From Paenibacillus soyae (GTDB lineage: Bacteria; Bacillota; Bacilli; Paenibacillales; Paenibacillaceae), in the NCBI RefSeq assembly GCF_024623455.1, contig NZ_JANIPJ010000012.1, forward strand, positions 124,001-188,000: DNA of 64,000 bases. The letters run 5' to 3'. The notes under the pieces are model-generated. The model had not been told where the DNA came from. It saw only the letters and a program-made list of their open reading frames with translations, and searched no databases. The position numbers were made by a program, and so were the translations under genes. Of this stretch, positions 1-8,174 are shown in pieces. The stretch's first letter is position 1. Each line of letters begins with the position of its first letter.

Positions 1-574
1 GATGCCGGCGATTAAGCGCAATCTCCCTCTCAATGGCTTCCGCCATATTAGACAGCAAGGCAAGCGCATACGGGCTATGATGGTCAGTGGTTGTCATCAT
101 GGCAAGGGTACCGGAAAGACCGCCTCTCTCCGGAGGGAACAGGAAGGGTACGCAATAACAAGCAACGCCTCGTAATGGAAGATGATAATGATCATCGCCG
201 ATCAGCTGAATGGAGTGATGATGCATAAGCGCCAAGCTAATGGCATTCGTCCCCATTTCTTCCTCGCTAATTTGGATCCCCACCGTGATACCAATCTCAT
301 CTAATTCGCCGGATAGATTCTCGTCGCCGAAACACTCTAATACCGTTCCTTCATTGTCGGTTAGGAAGATAACGACCGGCGTGCCATTCAGATCGCGGAT
401 CGTGCTTTCCCCAAAAGTCTTCATTACCGTAAAATACTCTTCATATTTCTGTTTTCGATTGCGTAATTCCGTCTCTCCCAGCTTCTCGATTAGCGCGGGT
501 ATGACATCACGGCGCAATCCTCTCTCGAAACATCGCTGCTTCGATTCATGAATAATGTTGTTGGTCCGGTTCAC
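1..574 (-). CDS. AcoR-like sigma-54-type regulator, N-terminal GAF part (truncated by window edge)
   Basis: Reading the minus strand from a GTG at 574 gives 191 codons that run off the left edge. A GGAG sequence lies 8 bases before the GTG; the ATG just upstream (MKE then stop) is in another frame. The protein begins VNRTNNIIHESKQRCFERG and then shows a GAF-type sensor: VVIFLTDNEGTVL, GIQISEEEMGTNAISLAL, HHSIQLIGDDHYH and the CYCVPF segment. This arrangement is typical of AcoR-like activators, in which an AAA+ domain and a Fis-type HTH usually follow; those would lie outside the window. The ligand cannot be told. A PucR- or HTH-only regulator with the same sensor remains possible. Confidence 0.7.
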   Translation of the reverse strand, partial: MNRTNNIIHESKQRCFERGLRRDVIPALIEKLGETELRNRKQKYEEYFTVMKTFGESTIRDLNGTPVVIFLTDNEGTVLECFGDENLSGELDEIGITVGIQISEEEMGTNAISLALMHHHSIQLIGDDHYHLPLRGVACYCVPFLFPPERGGLSGTLAMMTTTDHHSPYALALLSNMAEAIEREIALNRRH

Positions 575-611
575 TCTTTCATCTCCGTCTTTTATCCTTG
601 AAATAATATCT

Positions 612-617
612 ATTATA
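612..617 (-). promoter_or_regulatory. Possible -10 box of the AcoR-like gene
   Basis: A perfect TATAAT lies 38 bases upstream of the GTG start. No good -35 hexamer sits 16-18 bases further upstream, so it may need an activator or be coincidental. Confidence 0.3.
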
Positions 618-678
618 GTACGAATGTCCCAATCTCGCACTACCCTAGGACGCACCGAAAGAGATGACGAGGAATAAC

Positions 679-2229
679 TTAGCGATTTATTTTATAAAAG
701 GTATTTTTTTCGCTTTGGAGTATAACTCCATCTTCTGATGTCACAACACGTGAGATCGGATCCGCCACTTTCAGCGACAGGCGGCCTGAGCCTTCCAGCA
801 GAACGACACCACTCCCGCTGCCCAGCTGACTTATGAGGTAATGATCGACTACTTGGACGCTGGCGACCGGCGATGCCCATACCCGCACATCTTCTCCGTT
901 TGAATTGAGTTTGTATAGCGCGTACTGGGTTGAATTCAGCTTCGTTGTGTAGAATAGGTTGCCGTCCACGCTATCGAACCAGGATACGGCATGCTCGGAC
1001 AGCTTCATGGCATTCGTACCGTCTAGTTTAGACGAATATAACGCTTGATTATCGTCTTTATTAATGTAGTACAGCTTATTATCAAGAATGCGGAACCAGC
1101 TGACAGACGCATCAACGATCTTCTCGGTTTTGTTTGTTTTCAGGTTGATTCGATAGATGGAATACGGGTCACTTGGGAGTGGTTGACATAACACGTATAC
1201 GTCATCGCCGACTACCGTCGTTGCGGTAAGGCCATTCTGCGTAACATATTGGGCGAATGACAAATCCGGGTCGCCTACACGAACACGATCGCTGCCTTCT
1301 TCAAAATAAAGGGTCCCATCATCATAATTGAAGCCAAGATCTACGATCAGCGTTCCGTAAGGCGTATCACGGAAATCGAGATAACCATCGTGTACCATCT
1401 TGGCCTCCCCGTTGTCCTCGATTTTCACGAATCTGTCGCTGCCCGAGACTCCCCCTCCGAGATGGTAGGTAAACCACAGCGCTTTGTCGCGAATTTGAAA
1501 CGTTACTTTTTCCGGCTGCCATTCTTCTCCTGAACCTTCGAAGCTATAAGAATAGATCTCTTCCTTGGCCGAAGGCTGTTTAACGGGCGACCGATAGATA
1601 CGATTCGTTGTGCCGGACGTCTGAACGAAATAATAATACCCCTCAAATAGAGCGACGCCGTTATCGGCGGCAAATGACGGCAGGCCCACTGATTGGAGCT
1701 GCGGATTGTGAGACGTAATGCTTAGGCCGCTGTCAGTATTCCACTTATAATCCCACCCGAATTCATCATGCGCGAATCGCCAGGTTAGAGGAAAGTACGT
1801 GATGTTGCGGAAGCTTAACAACGGATAAGGTTCCTTTGAATTGTTAATCTTCTTCCCATTGACCGTGATGGCCGATGTGGAGATCTTCGCGGTGTACGCG
1901 GCCGCATTGCGGCTCTCGGTTTTATAAGGCTCATAAGATGACGTCACTTGGCTCTGTTGAATGTTTAAGCCTGCTGCTTGCGACCAACTGGCCTCCAATC
2001 CTAACAATCGGGTATCGTTCCAGGTCATTGGAATATAGGTTATTCCTCGATAAACCAGCAGCGGATATTCCCGATTTCGATTTTCGACCAGATGGCCGTT
2101 TAGCTTCACTTCGAATGTGGGGAGTGTTACCTTGACGTTTGTACTCGCGGCGTTCGTCTGTCCCGCAGGCAGAAGCAAGCCCGCGAACAATGAAAGCGTG
2201 ACCGCATAGTTCAACCACTTTATTTTCAT
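679..2229 (-). CDS. Secreted stalk-domain/DUF5050-type beta-propeller protein
   Basis: 516 residues with a Sec signal peptide (basic MKIKW, hydrophobic core, probable cleavage after QTNA near residue 27). Two copies of a stalk-like module follow, near residues 33-92 and 112-172, with the related motifs EYPLLVYRGITYIPMTW and PYPLLSFRNITYFPLTW. The rest (about 185-516) has the repeated short strands of a DUF5050-type propeller, for example IYRINLKTNKTEKIVDA, LYYINKDDNQALYSS and LFYTTKLNSTQYALYKL. Such proteins are exported and usually have unknown roles at the cell surface. An AAAGGTGG ribosome site precedes the ATG. The gene stands alone; the hairpin at 2302-2320 upstream separates it from the NADAR gene. 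Confidence 0.8.
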   Translation of the reverse strand: MKIKWLNYAVTLSLFAGLLLPAGQTNAASTNVKVTLPTFEVKLNGHLVENRNREYPLLVYRGITYIPMTWNDTRLLGLEASWSQAAGLNIQQSQVTSSYEPYKTESRNAAAYTAKISTSAITVNGKKINNSKEPYPLLSFRNITYFPLTWRFAHDEFGWDYKWNTDSGLSITSHNPQLQSVGLPSFAADNGVALFEGYYYFVQTSGTTNRIYRSPVKQPSAKEEIYSYSFEGSGEEWQPEKVTFQIRDKALWFTYHLGGGVSGSDRFVKIEDNGEAKMVHDGYLDFRDTPYGTLIVDLGFNYDDGTLYFEEGSDRVRVGDPDLSFAQYVTQNGLTATTVVGDDVYVLCQPLPSDPYSIYRINLKTNKTEKIVDASVSWFRILDNKLYYINKDDNQALYSSKLDGTNAMKLSEHAVSWFDSVDGNLFYTTKLNSTQYALYKLNSNGEDVRVWASPVASVQVVDHYLISQLGSGSGVVLLEGSGRLSLKVADPISRVVTSEDGVILQSEKNTFYKINR

Positions 2230-2295
2230 TTTTTATCATCCACCTTTCTACAAAGCATAAACGCCTGTTGGGAGTAAGAGGTTGCCAGTTAATCG

Positions 2296-2320
2296 AAAAA
2301 AAGCCGCGATATACGCGGCT
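2296..2320 (-). terminator. Rho-independent terminator after the NADAR gene
   Basis: Stem AGCCGCG / CGCGGCT with loop ATATA, followed on the minus strand by a run of T. Confidence 0.8.
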
Positions 2321-2404
2321 CTTGTAAATACTCTATTATCTCGAATAATGAGTAACAGCGAAACAATAAACGAGAGGAGTGCATGTAGATCTCCCTCCTT
2401 TTTT

Positions 2405-2958
2405 CTAAATCACGCCCGATAAACGATCTCGAGCCTCGGTTATTGCGAAGCCAAGTAAGTTTTTACCTTGCCATAACATCGGATTATTTACGTTAGGATG
2501 ATCTTTTGCTAGACCGATCCCCCAGATCCGATCTACTGGGCTTGCCTCTACAAAGATCCGATTTTTACTATTCATGATAAATTCCAATAGAGCTGGGTTT
2601 TGCTCAAATTTTGATAGGTTGCCTTGCAGCACAATATCGTAACAGCGAACATCCCATATCTCTTCATTAAACCCTTTAATTGCGCGTCCATATGCCTTCA
2701 TTTCTTTAGGGTGCTTCGCCTTCATAATGGCCTCCAGCATCTCTTCATCCCCAAAAAGCCTTGCCTTCTCAGCCATCATGTACTGCTCGGCGCAGCTATA
2801 TTGCTCATCGTTGACTCGAAATGAGTTTTCCACCATTGGCTTAAACAACTAACGTTAATCGTTCCATCGGCCATTGGAGTATGCCCCCAGAAAAAAAGAA
2901 ACTTCATCTTCTCCCCGGCTTCATAAGCATGCTGTAGATCTTTAAGTGTATAGTACAT
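2405..2958 (-). pseudogene. NADAR (YbiA-like) N-glycosidase gene, frameshifted
   Basis: Two reading frames join into one NADAR protein. The first, from ATG 2958, reads MYYTLKDLQHAYEAGEKMKF then LFFWGHTPMADGTINVSCLSQWW. The second continues ENSFRVNDEQYSCAEQYMMA and runs to GVI at 2405. They are offset by one base at about 2830-2835, where TGGTGGAAAAC would read correctly as TGGTGGGAAAAC, so one G appears lost. NADAR proteins (about 160-185 residues) hydrolyse N-glycosidic bonds in riboflavin intermediates or ADP-ribosylated guanine. The frame-2 open reading frame alone (MFKPMVENS, 147 residues) lacks the conserved FFWG start, so it is unlikely to be the native protein. Either a true loss of function or a base-call error. 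A TGGTACAAT extended -10-like sequence lies upstream. Confidence 0.85.
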
Positions 2959-3166
2959 GGCAATATCTCGCTTTCTTACGGAGAATATAGTTCTGCTTCC
3001 CCCGCTGGATTGGTTACATCTAACAAGATTGTACCAAGCAAGCTCTTATTTGGTTTGGTAAAGTTTCATTTAAAGCCTTTGATAACCAAAGCAAAATGCA
3101 TGCCAAAAACCCAGCACCCGCAAGGTACCGGGGAAACACCCTCATCGCAAAAATTAAAATGTTGGC

Positions 3167-4042
3167 TTATTTAACGGTAACGTTCGTAAGATCGGCTTCC
3201 ATGCCTTTGAGCGCGGCATAAGTCAGTTTATCCATCACGGCGCCGTCGAAGTTGATCGTTTTGATGGCTCGGAAGTATTTTTTGGTCAGCGTAAACCCCG
3301 GATGGAAGGACACATTCTTCAGAGTCGCGCCTCTGAACGTCACGTCGTTCAAGCCGCATTTCTCAAACTTGACGCCGATAAAGGTTTGCCCGTCCAGACA
3401 CAGGCCGGTCAGATCCGAATATTTGAACTCCACGCCGTCAAATATACAGTTCGCGAAGGTTGTTTTTCTCAGATCCGTCGTATGCAGCTTCACGTCTGTT
3501 AATTTGGCGTCTTGGAAGGTTGCCCCCTCCAGCCCCGACGAGCTGAAGTTGGTGCGTACCAGGATCGATTTTTTGAAGCTCGCATTCGAGAGGTCCAAGG
3601 CGGAAAAGCTGCAGTCGGTAAGGTTGGAGCCGTCAAAGTTCGCTTCGCGTACATCGCTGCCCGCAAACTTGCTGCCGGTCAAATCCGCGTTCGAAAAGTC
3701 GGAGCCTCGCAAGGCGCTCCCGGAAAACTCTCCCTTATGCGCTTTAACTCCGGCGAAGTCGCTCATCTGCAGATTGCTTCCGCTAAAATTGGTTACGACT
3801 TGGCGCTCGAGCGACCGCGATAAGTTCGCTACCTCAAGCACCGTCTCCTCGATATCGCCGATGCTGTCGATCGTCATCTCGAAAGCCGTGTCATCGTCCT
3901 TGCCCTCGCTCTTGAGCTCACGGTAACGTTCCTGCAGATCGGAATGCAGATCCGACTTCAATTCCTCGACGCTTTTCACCCCATCGTAAGGCGCGAACAC
4001 GCCATTCAGGTAGCTGGTCAATTTCTCGTTCAAATCATCCAC
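3167..4042 (-). CDS. Pentapeptide-repeat protein with N-terminal HAAS-like domain
   Basis: 291 residues. Residues 1-75 (YLNGVFAPYDGVKSVEELKSD, then LQERYRELKSEGKDDDTA) resemble the helical domain that precedes membrane or adhesin parts in genes paired with PadR regulators. From about residue 85 to 235 there are many A(D/N)LXX-type pentapeptides (NFSGSNLQMSDF, GSDFSNADLTGSKF, ANFDGSNLTDCSF), which fold into a right-handed quadrilateral helix. There are no membrane segments. The GTG start at 4042 touches the GAGGA ribosome site; a TTG at 4033 has better spacing (8 bases) and may be the true start. It begins 5 bases after the PadR stop, so the two are co-transcribed. Function unknown. Confidence 0.85.
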   Translation of the reverse strand: MDDLNEKLTSYLNGVFAPYDGVKSVEELKSDLHSDLQERYRELKSEGKDDDTAFEMTIDSIGDIEETVLEVANLSRSLERQVVTNFSGSNLQMSDFAGVKAHKGEFSGSALRGSDFSNADLTGSKFAGSDVREANFDGSNLTDCSFSALDLSNASFKKSILVRTNFSSSGLEGATFQDAKLTDVKLHTTDLRKTTFANCIFDGVEFKYSDLTGLCLDGQTFIGVKFEKCGLNDVTFRGATLKNVSFHPGFTLTKKYFRAIKTINFDGAVMDKLTYAALKGMEADLTNVTVK

Positions 4043-4047
4043 TCCTC

Positions 4048-4377
4048 TTATAATAATTGTTCAAGGACGCGTTTCGCGTATTCCCAGTTGTTTTTGTTGC
4101 GTTCGTAGGTTTCTTTGCCCTTCTCGGTAATTCGAAAATATTTGCGCCGGCCGCCTTGCGATTCGTCACCCCAATACCACTCGATATCGCCTTCCGCTTC
4201 AAGCCGCCTAACGCTGGAGTACATCGTTGCTTCCTTTAGTTCGTATTCTCCGCCAGAGCGCTCCGCAATCACTTTGACAATTTCGTACCCGTAGCGATCG
4301 GATTCGGATAGGAGTCGCAAAATCATCGTATCGGTATGTCCGCGCAGCAGGTCGGATGTAATTTTATTTTCGCTCAT
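4048..4377 (-). CDS. PadR family transcriptional regulator
   Basis: 109 residues from ATG 4377, preceded by GGGGTG at 5 bases; an upstream in-frame TTG at 4392 is less likely. The winged helix is plain: DTMILRLLSESDRYGYEIVK, then ELKEATMYSSVRRLEAEG with the usual MY at the recognition helix, the wing GGRRKYFRITEKGKE, and a short C-terminal helix. PadR proteins usually repress their own operon and a nearby effector gene. The gene leads a two-gene operon with the pentapeptide protein and has a strong promoter at 4397-4425. Confidence 0.93.
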   Translation of the reverse strand: MSENKITSDLLRGHTDTMILRLLSESDRYGYEIVKVIAERSGGEYELKEATMYSSVRRLEAEGDIEWYWGDESQGGRRKYFRITEKGKETYERNKNNWEYAKRVLEQLL

Positions 4378-4396
4378 TTCATCACCCCGCAAATCT

Positions 4397-4425
4397 ATAA
4401 TACGTTACACTACTGTGACTGTCAA
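4397..4425 (-). promoter_or_regulatory. Sigma-A promoter of the PadR operon
   Basis: TTGACA, 17 bases, TATTAT. The spacer holds a short ACA-GTAG-TGT dyad that could be a PadR contact site. The start codon lies 20 bases from the -10 box. Confidence 0.8.
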
Positions 4426-4441
4426 GGTACTAACCGATATA

Positions 4442-4489
4442 CAAAAAAACGAGGAGGCCCTTCCTTCAAAAGGAATGGCCTCCTCGTTC
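4442..4489 (-). terminator. Terminator after the old yellow enzyme gene
   Basis: Long stem AACGAGGAGGCC / GGCCTCCTCGTT around an AT-rich inner part, then a T run on the minus strand. Confidence 0.85.
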
Positions 4490-4498
4490 ATATATACA

Positions 4499-5539
4499 TT
4501 AATGTAAGGTTTGGAGCGCCTCAGGCGTGAACGGAATAAGCTCCTCCACCCTGCCTTCGCTAATCTTCTTGACCCAAGCCGGATCCGCGAGCAGCGCTCG
4601 GCCGATGGCGACAAGATCGAACTCCTGATTCTCCAGCTTGGGAATCAGGCCGTCCAAGCTTGCGTTCCCCGAGCCGCTTCCCGTCGAGAAGAAGGTCGAC
4701 ACGTCCCCCTCCAAGCCGACGGATCCCACCATGATGGTCGGTTTGCCGGTCAGCTGCTTCACCCAGCCCGCGAAATTCAGCTCGGAGCCTTCGAATTCCG
4801 GTTCCCAGAACCGTCGCGTCGAGCAATGGAAGATATCCACGCCGGCTTCTACCAGCGGCGCGAGAAACTGCTTTAACTCCTCCGCCGATTGCACGAGCTT
4901 CGCCGAATAGTCGATCCCCTTCCATTGCGAGATGCGCAGGATGATCGGGAAATCGGGGCCAACGGCTTCGCGGCAAGCTTTGACGACCTCCGCGGCGAAG
5001 GTCGTGCGGTCTACGAAGCTGCCTCCGTACCGATCCGTCCGCTGGTTTGTTTTCTCCCAGAAGAACTGGTCGATCAAATAACCATGAGCGCCATGCAGCT
5101 CAATGCCGTCAAAGCCCAGACGCTTGGCCTCCGCAGCTGCTTTTGCGAATTCCTGCACGATTCCGGCAATTTCTTCTTCGGAGTATTCGTTCACGTTGCC
5201 GCGTGCGCCCATATGCCAGATTTGAGGAACGATCTTGCCTCCCGCGGCGTGCACCTCGGACACAACATTCGCCCAGCCGTTCAGGGCAGCTTCCCCGTAG
5301 AAGAACGGGACATCCTTCTGATTGCTCGAATCGGCATGGTTTATGACCGTGCCCTCCGTTACGATAAGTCCGACTCCGTTCTCCGCCCTCCGACGGTAAT
5401 AAGCCGCCACATCCGGTCCGGGAACGCCGTTCGGCGATTTTTGACGCGTCATCGGCGCCATTACCGTTCGGTTAGATAAGGATAGAGTTCCGAGTGTAAA
5501 TGGACGGAACAAGGCTTGCACCGTTTGCGTGTTCGACAT
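4499..5539 (-). CDS. NADH:flavin oxidoreductase (old yellow enzyme family)
   Basis: 346 residues from ATG 5539, which has GGAGG 7 bases upstream; the longer frame to 5581 adds an unlikely leader that overlaps the promoter palindrome. It is an FMN TIM barrel: LFRPFTLGTLSLSNRTVMAPMTRQ at the N-terminus, the substrate pair in FDGIELHGAHGYLIDQFF, the signature NQRTDRYGGSF, and the FMN phosphate segment IMVGSVG plus DLVAIGRALLADP. These enzymes reduce activated C=C bonds in enones and xenobiotics with NAD(P)H in the cytoplasm. The MarR gene just upstream probably controls it through the palindrome at 5568-5579. The exact substrate cannot be inferred. Confidence 0.93.
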   Translation of the reverse strand: MSNTQTVQALFRPFTLGTLSLSNRTVMAPMTRQKSPNGVPGPDVAAYYRRRAENGVGLIVTEGTVINHADSSNQKDVPFFYGEAALNGWANVVSEVHAAGGKIVPQIWHMGARGNVNEYSEEEIAGIVQEFAKAAAEAKRLGFDGIELHGAHGYLIDQFFWEKTNQRTDRYGGSFVDRTTFAAEVVKACREAVGPDFPIILRISQWKGIDYSAKLVQSAEELKQFLAPLVEAGVDIFHCSTRRFWEPEFEGSELNFAGWVKQLTGKPTIMVGSVGLEGDVSTFFSTGSGSGNASLDGLIPKLENQEFDLVAIGRALLADPAWVKKISEGRVEELIPFTPEALQTLH

Positions 5540-5567
5540 GATAAACCCTCCACTTCTCTTTTTAAAA

Positions 5568-5579
5568 GCATGCGCATGC
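5568..5579. promoter_or_regulatory. Palindromic operator between marR-like and OYE genes
   Basis: Perfect 12-base palindrome GCATGCGCATGC just downstream of the OYE -10 box, where a bound MarR protein would block transcription. Confidence 0.5.
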
Positions 5580-5583
5580 ATAT

Positions 5584-5612
5584 AAATTACCGAAATAAAA
5601 GCTTCCTGTCAA
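5584..5612 (-). promoter_or_regulatory. Sigma-A promoter of the OYE gene
   Basis: TTGACA, 17 bases, TAATTT, within the short gap after the MarR stop codon, so the reductase has its own promoter. Confidence 0.6.
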
Positions 5613-5619
5613 GAAGCCT

Positions 5620-6048
5620 TTACCTTAAAAGTTTTTGAATGAGACCTTCCAGCTCGAATAAGACACCTTCGCGTCCAAGCTCCGCATGCAATACCTCATT
5701 CACTGTCGCTAAAGCTTGCTGAACCTTCTGCTCGCCTGACTCGGTTATTCGTGTATAAATGCCGCGTCGATCATTGGAGCAAGAATGCCGTTCCAGCGCT
5801 CCGACATTCGGCGCTTCCATGCGGTCCACAAGACGCGACGTAGCGCTTTGACTTAAGCCCACCATCTCTTGGAGCTGCTGCAGCCGCAGCTCTTTGCATG
5901 GCGAGTTGGCTACGAATTTAAGGACGTAAAATTCCTTTAAGGAAATATCATATTGCTTCAGCAGCGCTTGCTCCAACTTATCGTTGACGCTGGTATGGAT
6001 ATGGGATATGGACAGCCAAAGATCCAGACGCTCGTTGTTGTAATGCAA
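5620..6048 (-). CDS. MarR family transcriptional regulator
   Basis: 142 residues with the MarR layout: N-terminal dimer helix, ISLKEFYVLKFVANSP, the winged HTH LQQLQEMVGLSQSATSRLVDRM with recognition helix QSATSRLVDRMEA, and the wing CSNDRRGIYTRITESG carrying the DRR motif. A C-terminal dimer helix follows. MarR proteins repress adjacent detoxification genes and are released by ligands or thiol oxidation; SCSNDRR contains one cysteine near the wing. It lies immediately before the old yellow enzyme gene, the usual pairing for redox or electrophile responses. It has its own promoter at 6090-6118. Confidence 0.92.
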   Translation of the reverse strand: MHYNNERLDLWLSISHIHTSVNDKLEQALLKQYDISLKEFYVLKFVANSPCKELRLQQLQEMVGLSQSATSRLVDRMEAPNVGALERHSCSNDRRGIYTRITESGEQKVQQALATVNEVLHAELGREGVLFELEGLIQKLLR

Positions 6049-6089
6049 GATTGGACCACCCCGTAACTAATTGTTGGTATCGTCGTCTT

Positions 6090-6118
6090 ATTGTAGCAAG
6101 CTTGCCCGGAATGGTCAA
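6090..6118 (-). promoter_or_regulatory. Sigma-A promoter of the marR-like gene
   Basis: TTGACC, 17 bases, TACAAT, 42 bases before the start codon. Confidence 0.75.
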
Positions 6119-6144
6119 AAGTCGTTTTTTTACGCCATAACGTA

Positions 6145-6179
6145 GAGGCAGCCTCGGACGAAAGGTCCTAGACTGCCTC
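6145..6179 (-). terminator. Hairpin after the distal isomerase gene
   Basis: GAGGCAG / CTGCCTC with further inner pairing. No immediate T run follows on the minus strand, so termination may be weak. Confidence 0.45.
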
Positions 6180-6222
6180 CGAATATTCTATAATCCCTCT
6201 TAACTATGCAGCCTGCAGGGAG

Positions 6223-7086
6223 TTATAGCGACGTGAGCGAGAAGGCCGCTTGCAGCTTCTCAAGCCCAAGCTTGGCAACTTCGACCGCGCCGAGATCTCC
6301 GTAGCTTTCCATGAACAGCTCCAGTGACAGATAGCCGGCGTATCCGTTCTGATGAAGCAGCTGGGCAAGCTGTCCCAGCGGCGCGACGCCGTCACCCGGG
6401 AACAGGCGATCGGCGTCGGCGATCGTCTCCCTTGGCGGCGTCGCTCCGTAATCATTGGCGTGTACAATGCCGATATTCCGCCCTGCTACCTCATGGAGCG
6501 AGTCCAGCTTCGAGCCGCCGGTATACAGATGGAACGGATCCAGAAGCAGCTTCGCCTCCGAAGCTTCGAGCGAGCGCAGCACCTCCAGCGTCTGCTCGAG
6601 CGTGTTCAGCCGTGCGGCTCTTCCCCAAAACTCCAGATAAGGCTCGACGCCAGCCTCTGCCCCGAGCTTAGCCAGCTCGGCGAAGCGCTGGGCGAACTCA
6701 TGGGGCGTCACGCCTTCCACGTCGCCGAATGGCGGAGCCGCGACCGCCAGGCAGCCTAGCTCGGCCAGAAGCTCCATTTCGCGTTTCGCCTGAAGAAGCG
6801 CTTCCTCGCGTACGCGCTCGTCCCGATCCGCCCAGCGGAAGAATGCGATGGCGTTCGGAATGGCGATGCCTAACGCTTCGACTTCATTCCGAAGCGTGCT
6901 CAGCGAATGTCCCTCGTCCACGTAGGCCTCGACATCTCGTACCCAGATCTCATACCCGTCGTAACCGGCTTCGGCCGCAACGCGGAGCTGCTGATCCAGC
7001 CTCAGCCCGAACGGCATCAGCGTCGAAGCATTCAACGCGCTCTTGAACGGGAATTGACGCTCCCCAAGCTTCATGCTCTCTACCAT
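6223..7086 (-). CDS. TIM-barrel sugar isomerase/epimerase (AP-endonuclease 2 superfamily)
   Basis: 287 residues. The xylose-isomerase-like barrel is seen from AAEAGYDGYEIWVRD near the start, through ELGCLAVAAPPFGD, GVEPYLEFWG, AKLLLDPFHLYTGG, IGIVHANDYG and LSLELFME. E, D, H and E residues at the strand ends are the expected metal ligands. Members isomerise or epimerise sugars, or eliminate from 3-keto sugars made by a partner dehydrogenase. It overlaps the upstream Gfo/Idh gene by 7 bases, showing translational coupling and a shared pathway. The Gly/Ala-rich text is normal for this GC. The true substrate is unknown. Confidence 0.88.
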   Translation of the reverse strand: MVESMKLGERQFPFKSALNASTLMPFGLRLDQQLRVAAEAGYDGYEIWVRDVEAYVDEGHSLSTLRNEVEALGIAIPNAIAFFRWADRDERVREEALLQAKREMELLAELGCLAVAAPPFGDVEGVTPHEFAQRFAELAKLGAEAGVEPYLEFWGRAARLNTLEQTLEVLRSLEASEAKLLLDPFHLYTGGSKLDSLHEVAGRNIGIVHANDYGATPPRETIADADRLFPGDGVAPLGQLAQLLHQNGYAGYLSLELFMESYGDLGAVEVAKLGLEKLQAAFSLTSL

Positions 7087-8141
7087 GTCACGTGTACCGT
7101 CCTTCCTTCCTTGCTGCTTATAAGGCCGAGTTCGATCAAGCGGATAGCATCCCGCGCCTCCTCCGGCTTCACGTCAAGCTCGGCCAATCCGAGAATATGC
7201 TCGGCCACATTGCGATAGTAATGCTGATAGCCGCCCGCCAGGGTCTGAACGCTGCCGACAAAACGAAGACCGCCCACGACCGTATCCAGCTTGCCGTACC
7301 GTTCTTCCCGTTCAAGGCCGTACCCGGCGTCAAGCGGAGTCCGCCCCGCCTTCAGCTCCTCCTCCTGCGGATCCTCGCCGTATTTGACGAAGGATCCCTC
7401 CGTGCCGTGCAGCGCGTAACGGGGTCCCGGTTGACGAATAAGCAGCGAAGAACGCAGCCTGACGTTCAGCCGATCGGGATATCCCAACGTGACCTCGAAG
7501 CCGTCGTCCGCTCCTGCCCCGTCCCGCTGCGTGCGAATGTCGGCCGTAATGGTAGCCGGCTTGCCGAATAAACACAAGGCTTGATCGATCAAATGCACGC
7601 CAAGATCGTAAAATACGCCGGAGCCGAGCTGCTCGCCGGCATCGCGCCACCTCTTCGAAGCGACGTGCGGACTGTAGCGATCCCACCGGAATTCGGCCTC
7701 GCTCATGCGTCCAAGACTGCCGGACCGCAGCAATTGCCGTACCGTCATGTAATCGCCGTCCCAGCGCCGGTTATGGAATACGCTGATGACTTTTCCCTGG
7801 CGGCGGGCAAGCTCAATGAGCTCGTCCGCTTCCGCCGACGTCGCCGAGAACGGCTTCTCAACGACTACATGCTTGCCGGCCAGCAGCGCATCCTTCGCGA
7901 ACGAATAATGATTCGTGCTTGGCGTCGCGACGACAACCAGGTCGATGTCCGGATCGTCATACAAGGACTGGGCGCTTCTGACCACCTCGACATGCGGGTA
8001 ACGTTCCTTCGAGGTTTCCGAGCCGCGCTCGACCACCTTCGTCAAAGCAAGCTCCTGCACGGCTGATATAACGGGAGCGTGAAAGACGCGTCCGGCGAAG
8101 CCATATCCGATCAGCCCCACTCTTAACGGTTGTTGGATCAT
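7080..8141 (-). CDS. Gfo/Idh/MocA family NAD(P)-dependent dehydrogenase
   Basis: 353 residues. The Rossmann part starts RVGLIGYGFAGRVFHAP and has the family signature HVVVEKPFSATSAEADEL with the catalytic EKP lysine. The C-terminal beta-sheet domain includes the conserved GVFYDLGVHLIDQAL segment, whose D and H are catalytic in relatives. Members oxidise a sugar hydroxyl or reduce a keto sugar. It sits between the AraC gene and the overlapping isomerase gene, so it should feed its product to that isomerase. It is clearly different in sequence from the second Gfo/Idh at 9911-11020, so this is not a recent duplication. Confidence 0.92.
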   Translation of the reverse strand: MIQQPLRVGLIGYGFAGRVFHAPVISAVQELALTKVVERGSETSKERYPHVEVVRSAQSLYDDPDIDLVVVATPSTNHYSFAKDALLAGKHVVVEKPFSATSAEADELIELARRQGKVISVFHNRRWDGDYMTVRQLLRSGSLGRMSEAEFRWDRYSPHVASKRWRDAGEQLGSGVFYDLGVHLIDQALCLFGKPATITADIRTQRDGAGADDGFEVTLGYPDRLNVRLRSSLLIRQPGPRYALHGTEGSFVKYGEDPQEEELKAGRTPLDAGYGLEREERYGKLDTVVGGLRFVGSVQTLAGGYQHYYRNVAEHILGLAELDVKPEEARDAIRLIELGLISSKEGRTVHVTW

Positions 8142-8174
8142 CGGCGTCCTCTCCTTCCTTCACGAGGTTATGGG

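Noticed and set aside
2290..2382. Short minus-strand ORF (31 codons) after a good GGAGGGAG site downstream of the NADAR gene
   Set aside because: It runs through the terminator hairpin and shows no recognisable sequence; probably chance.
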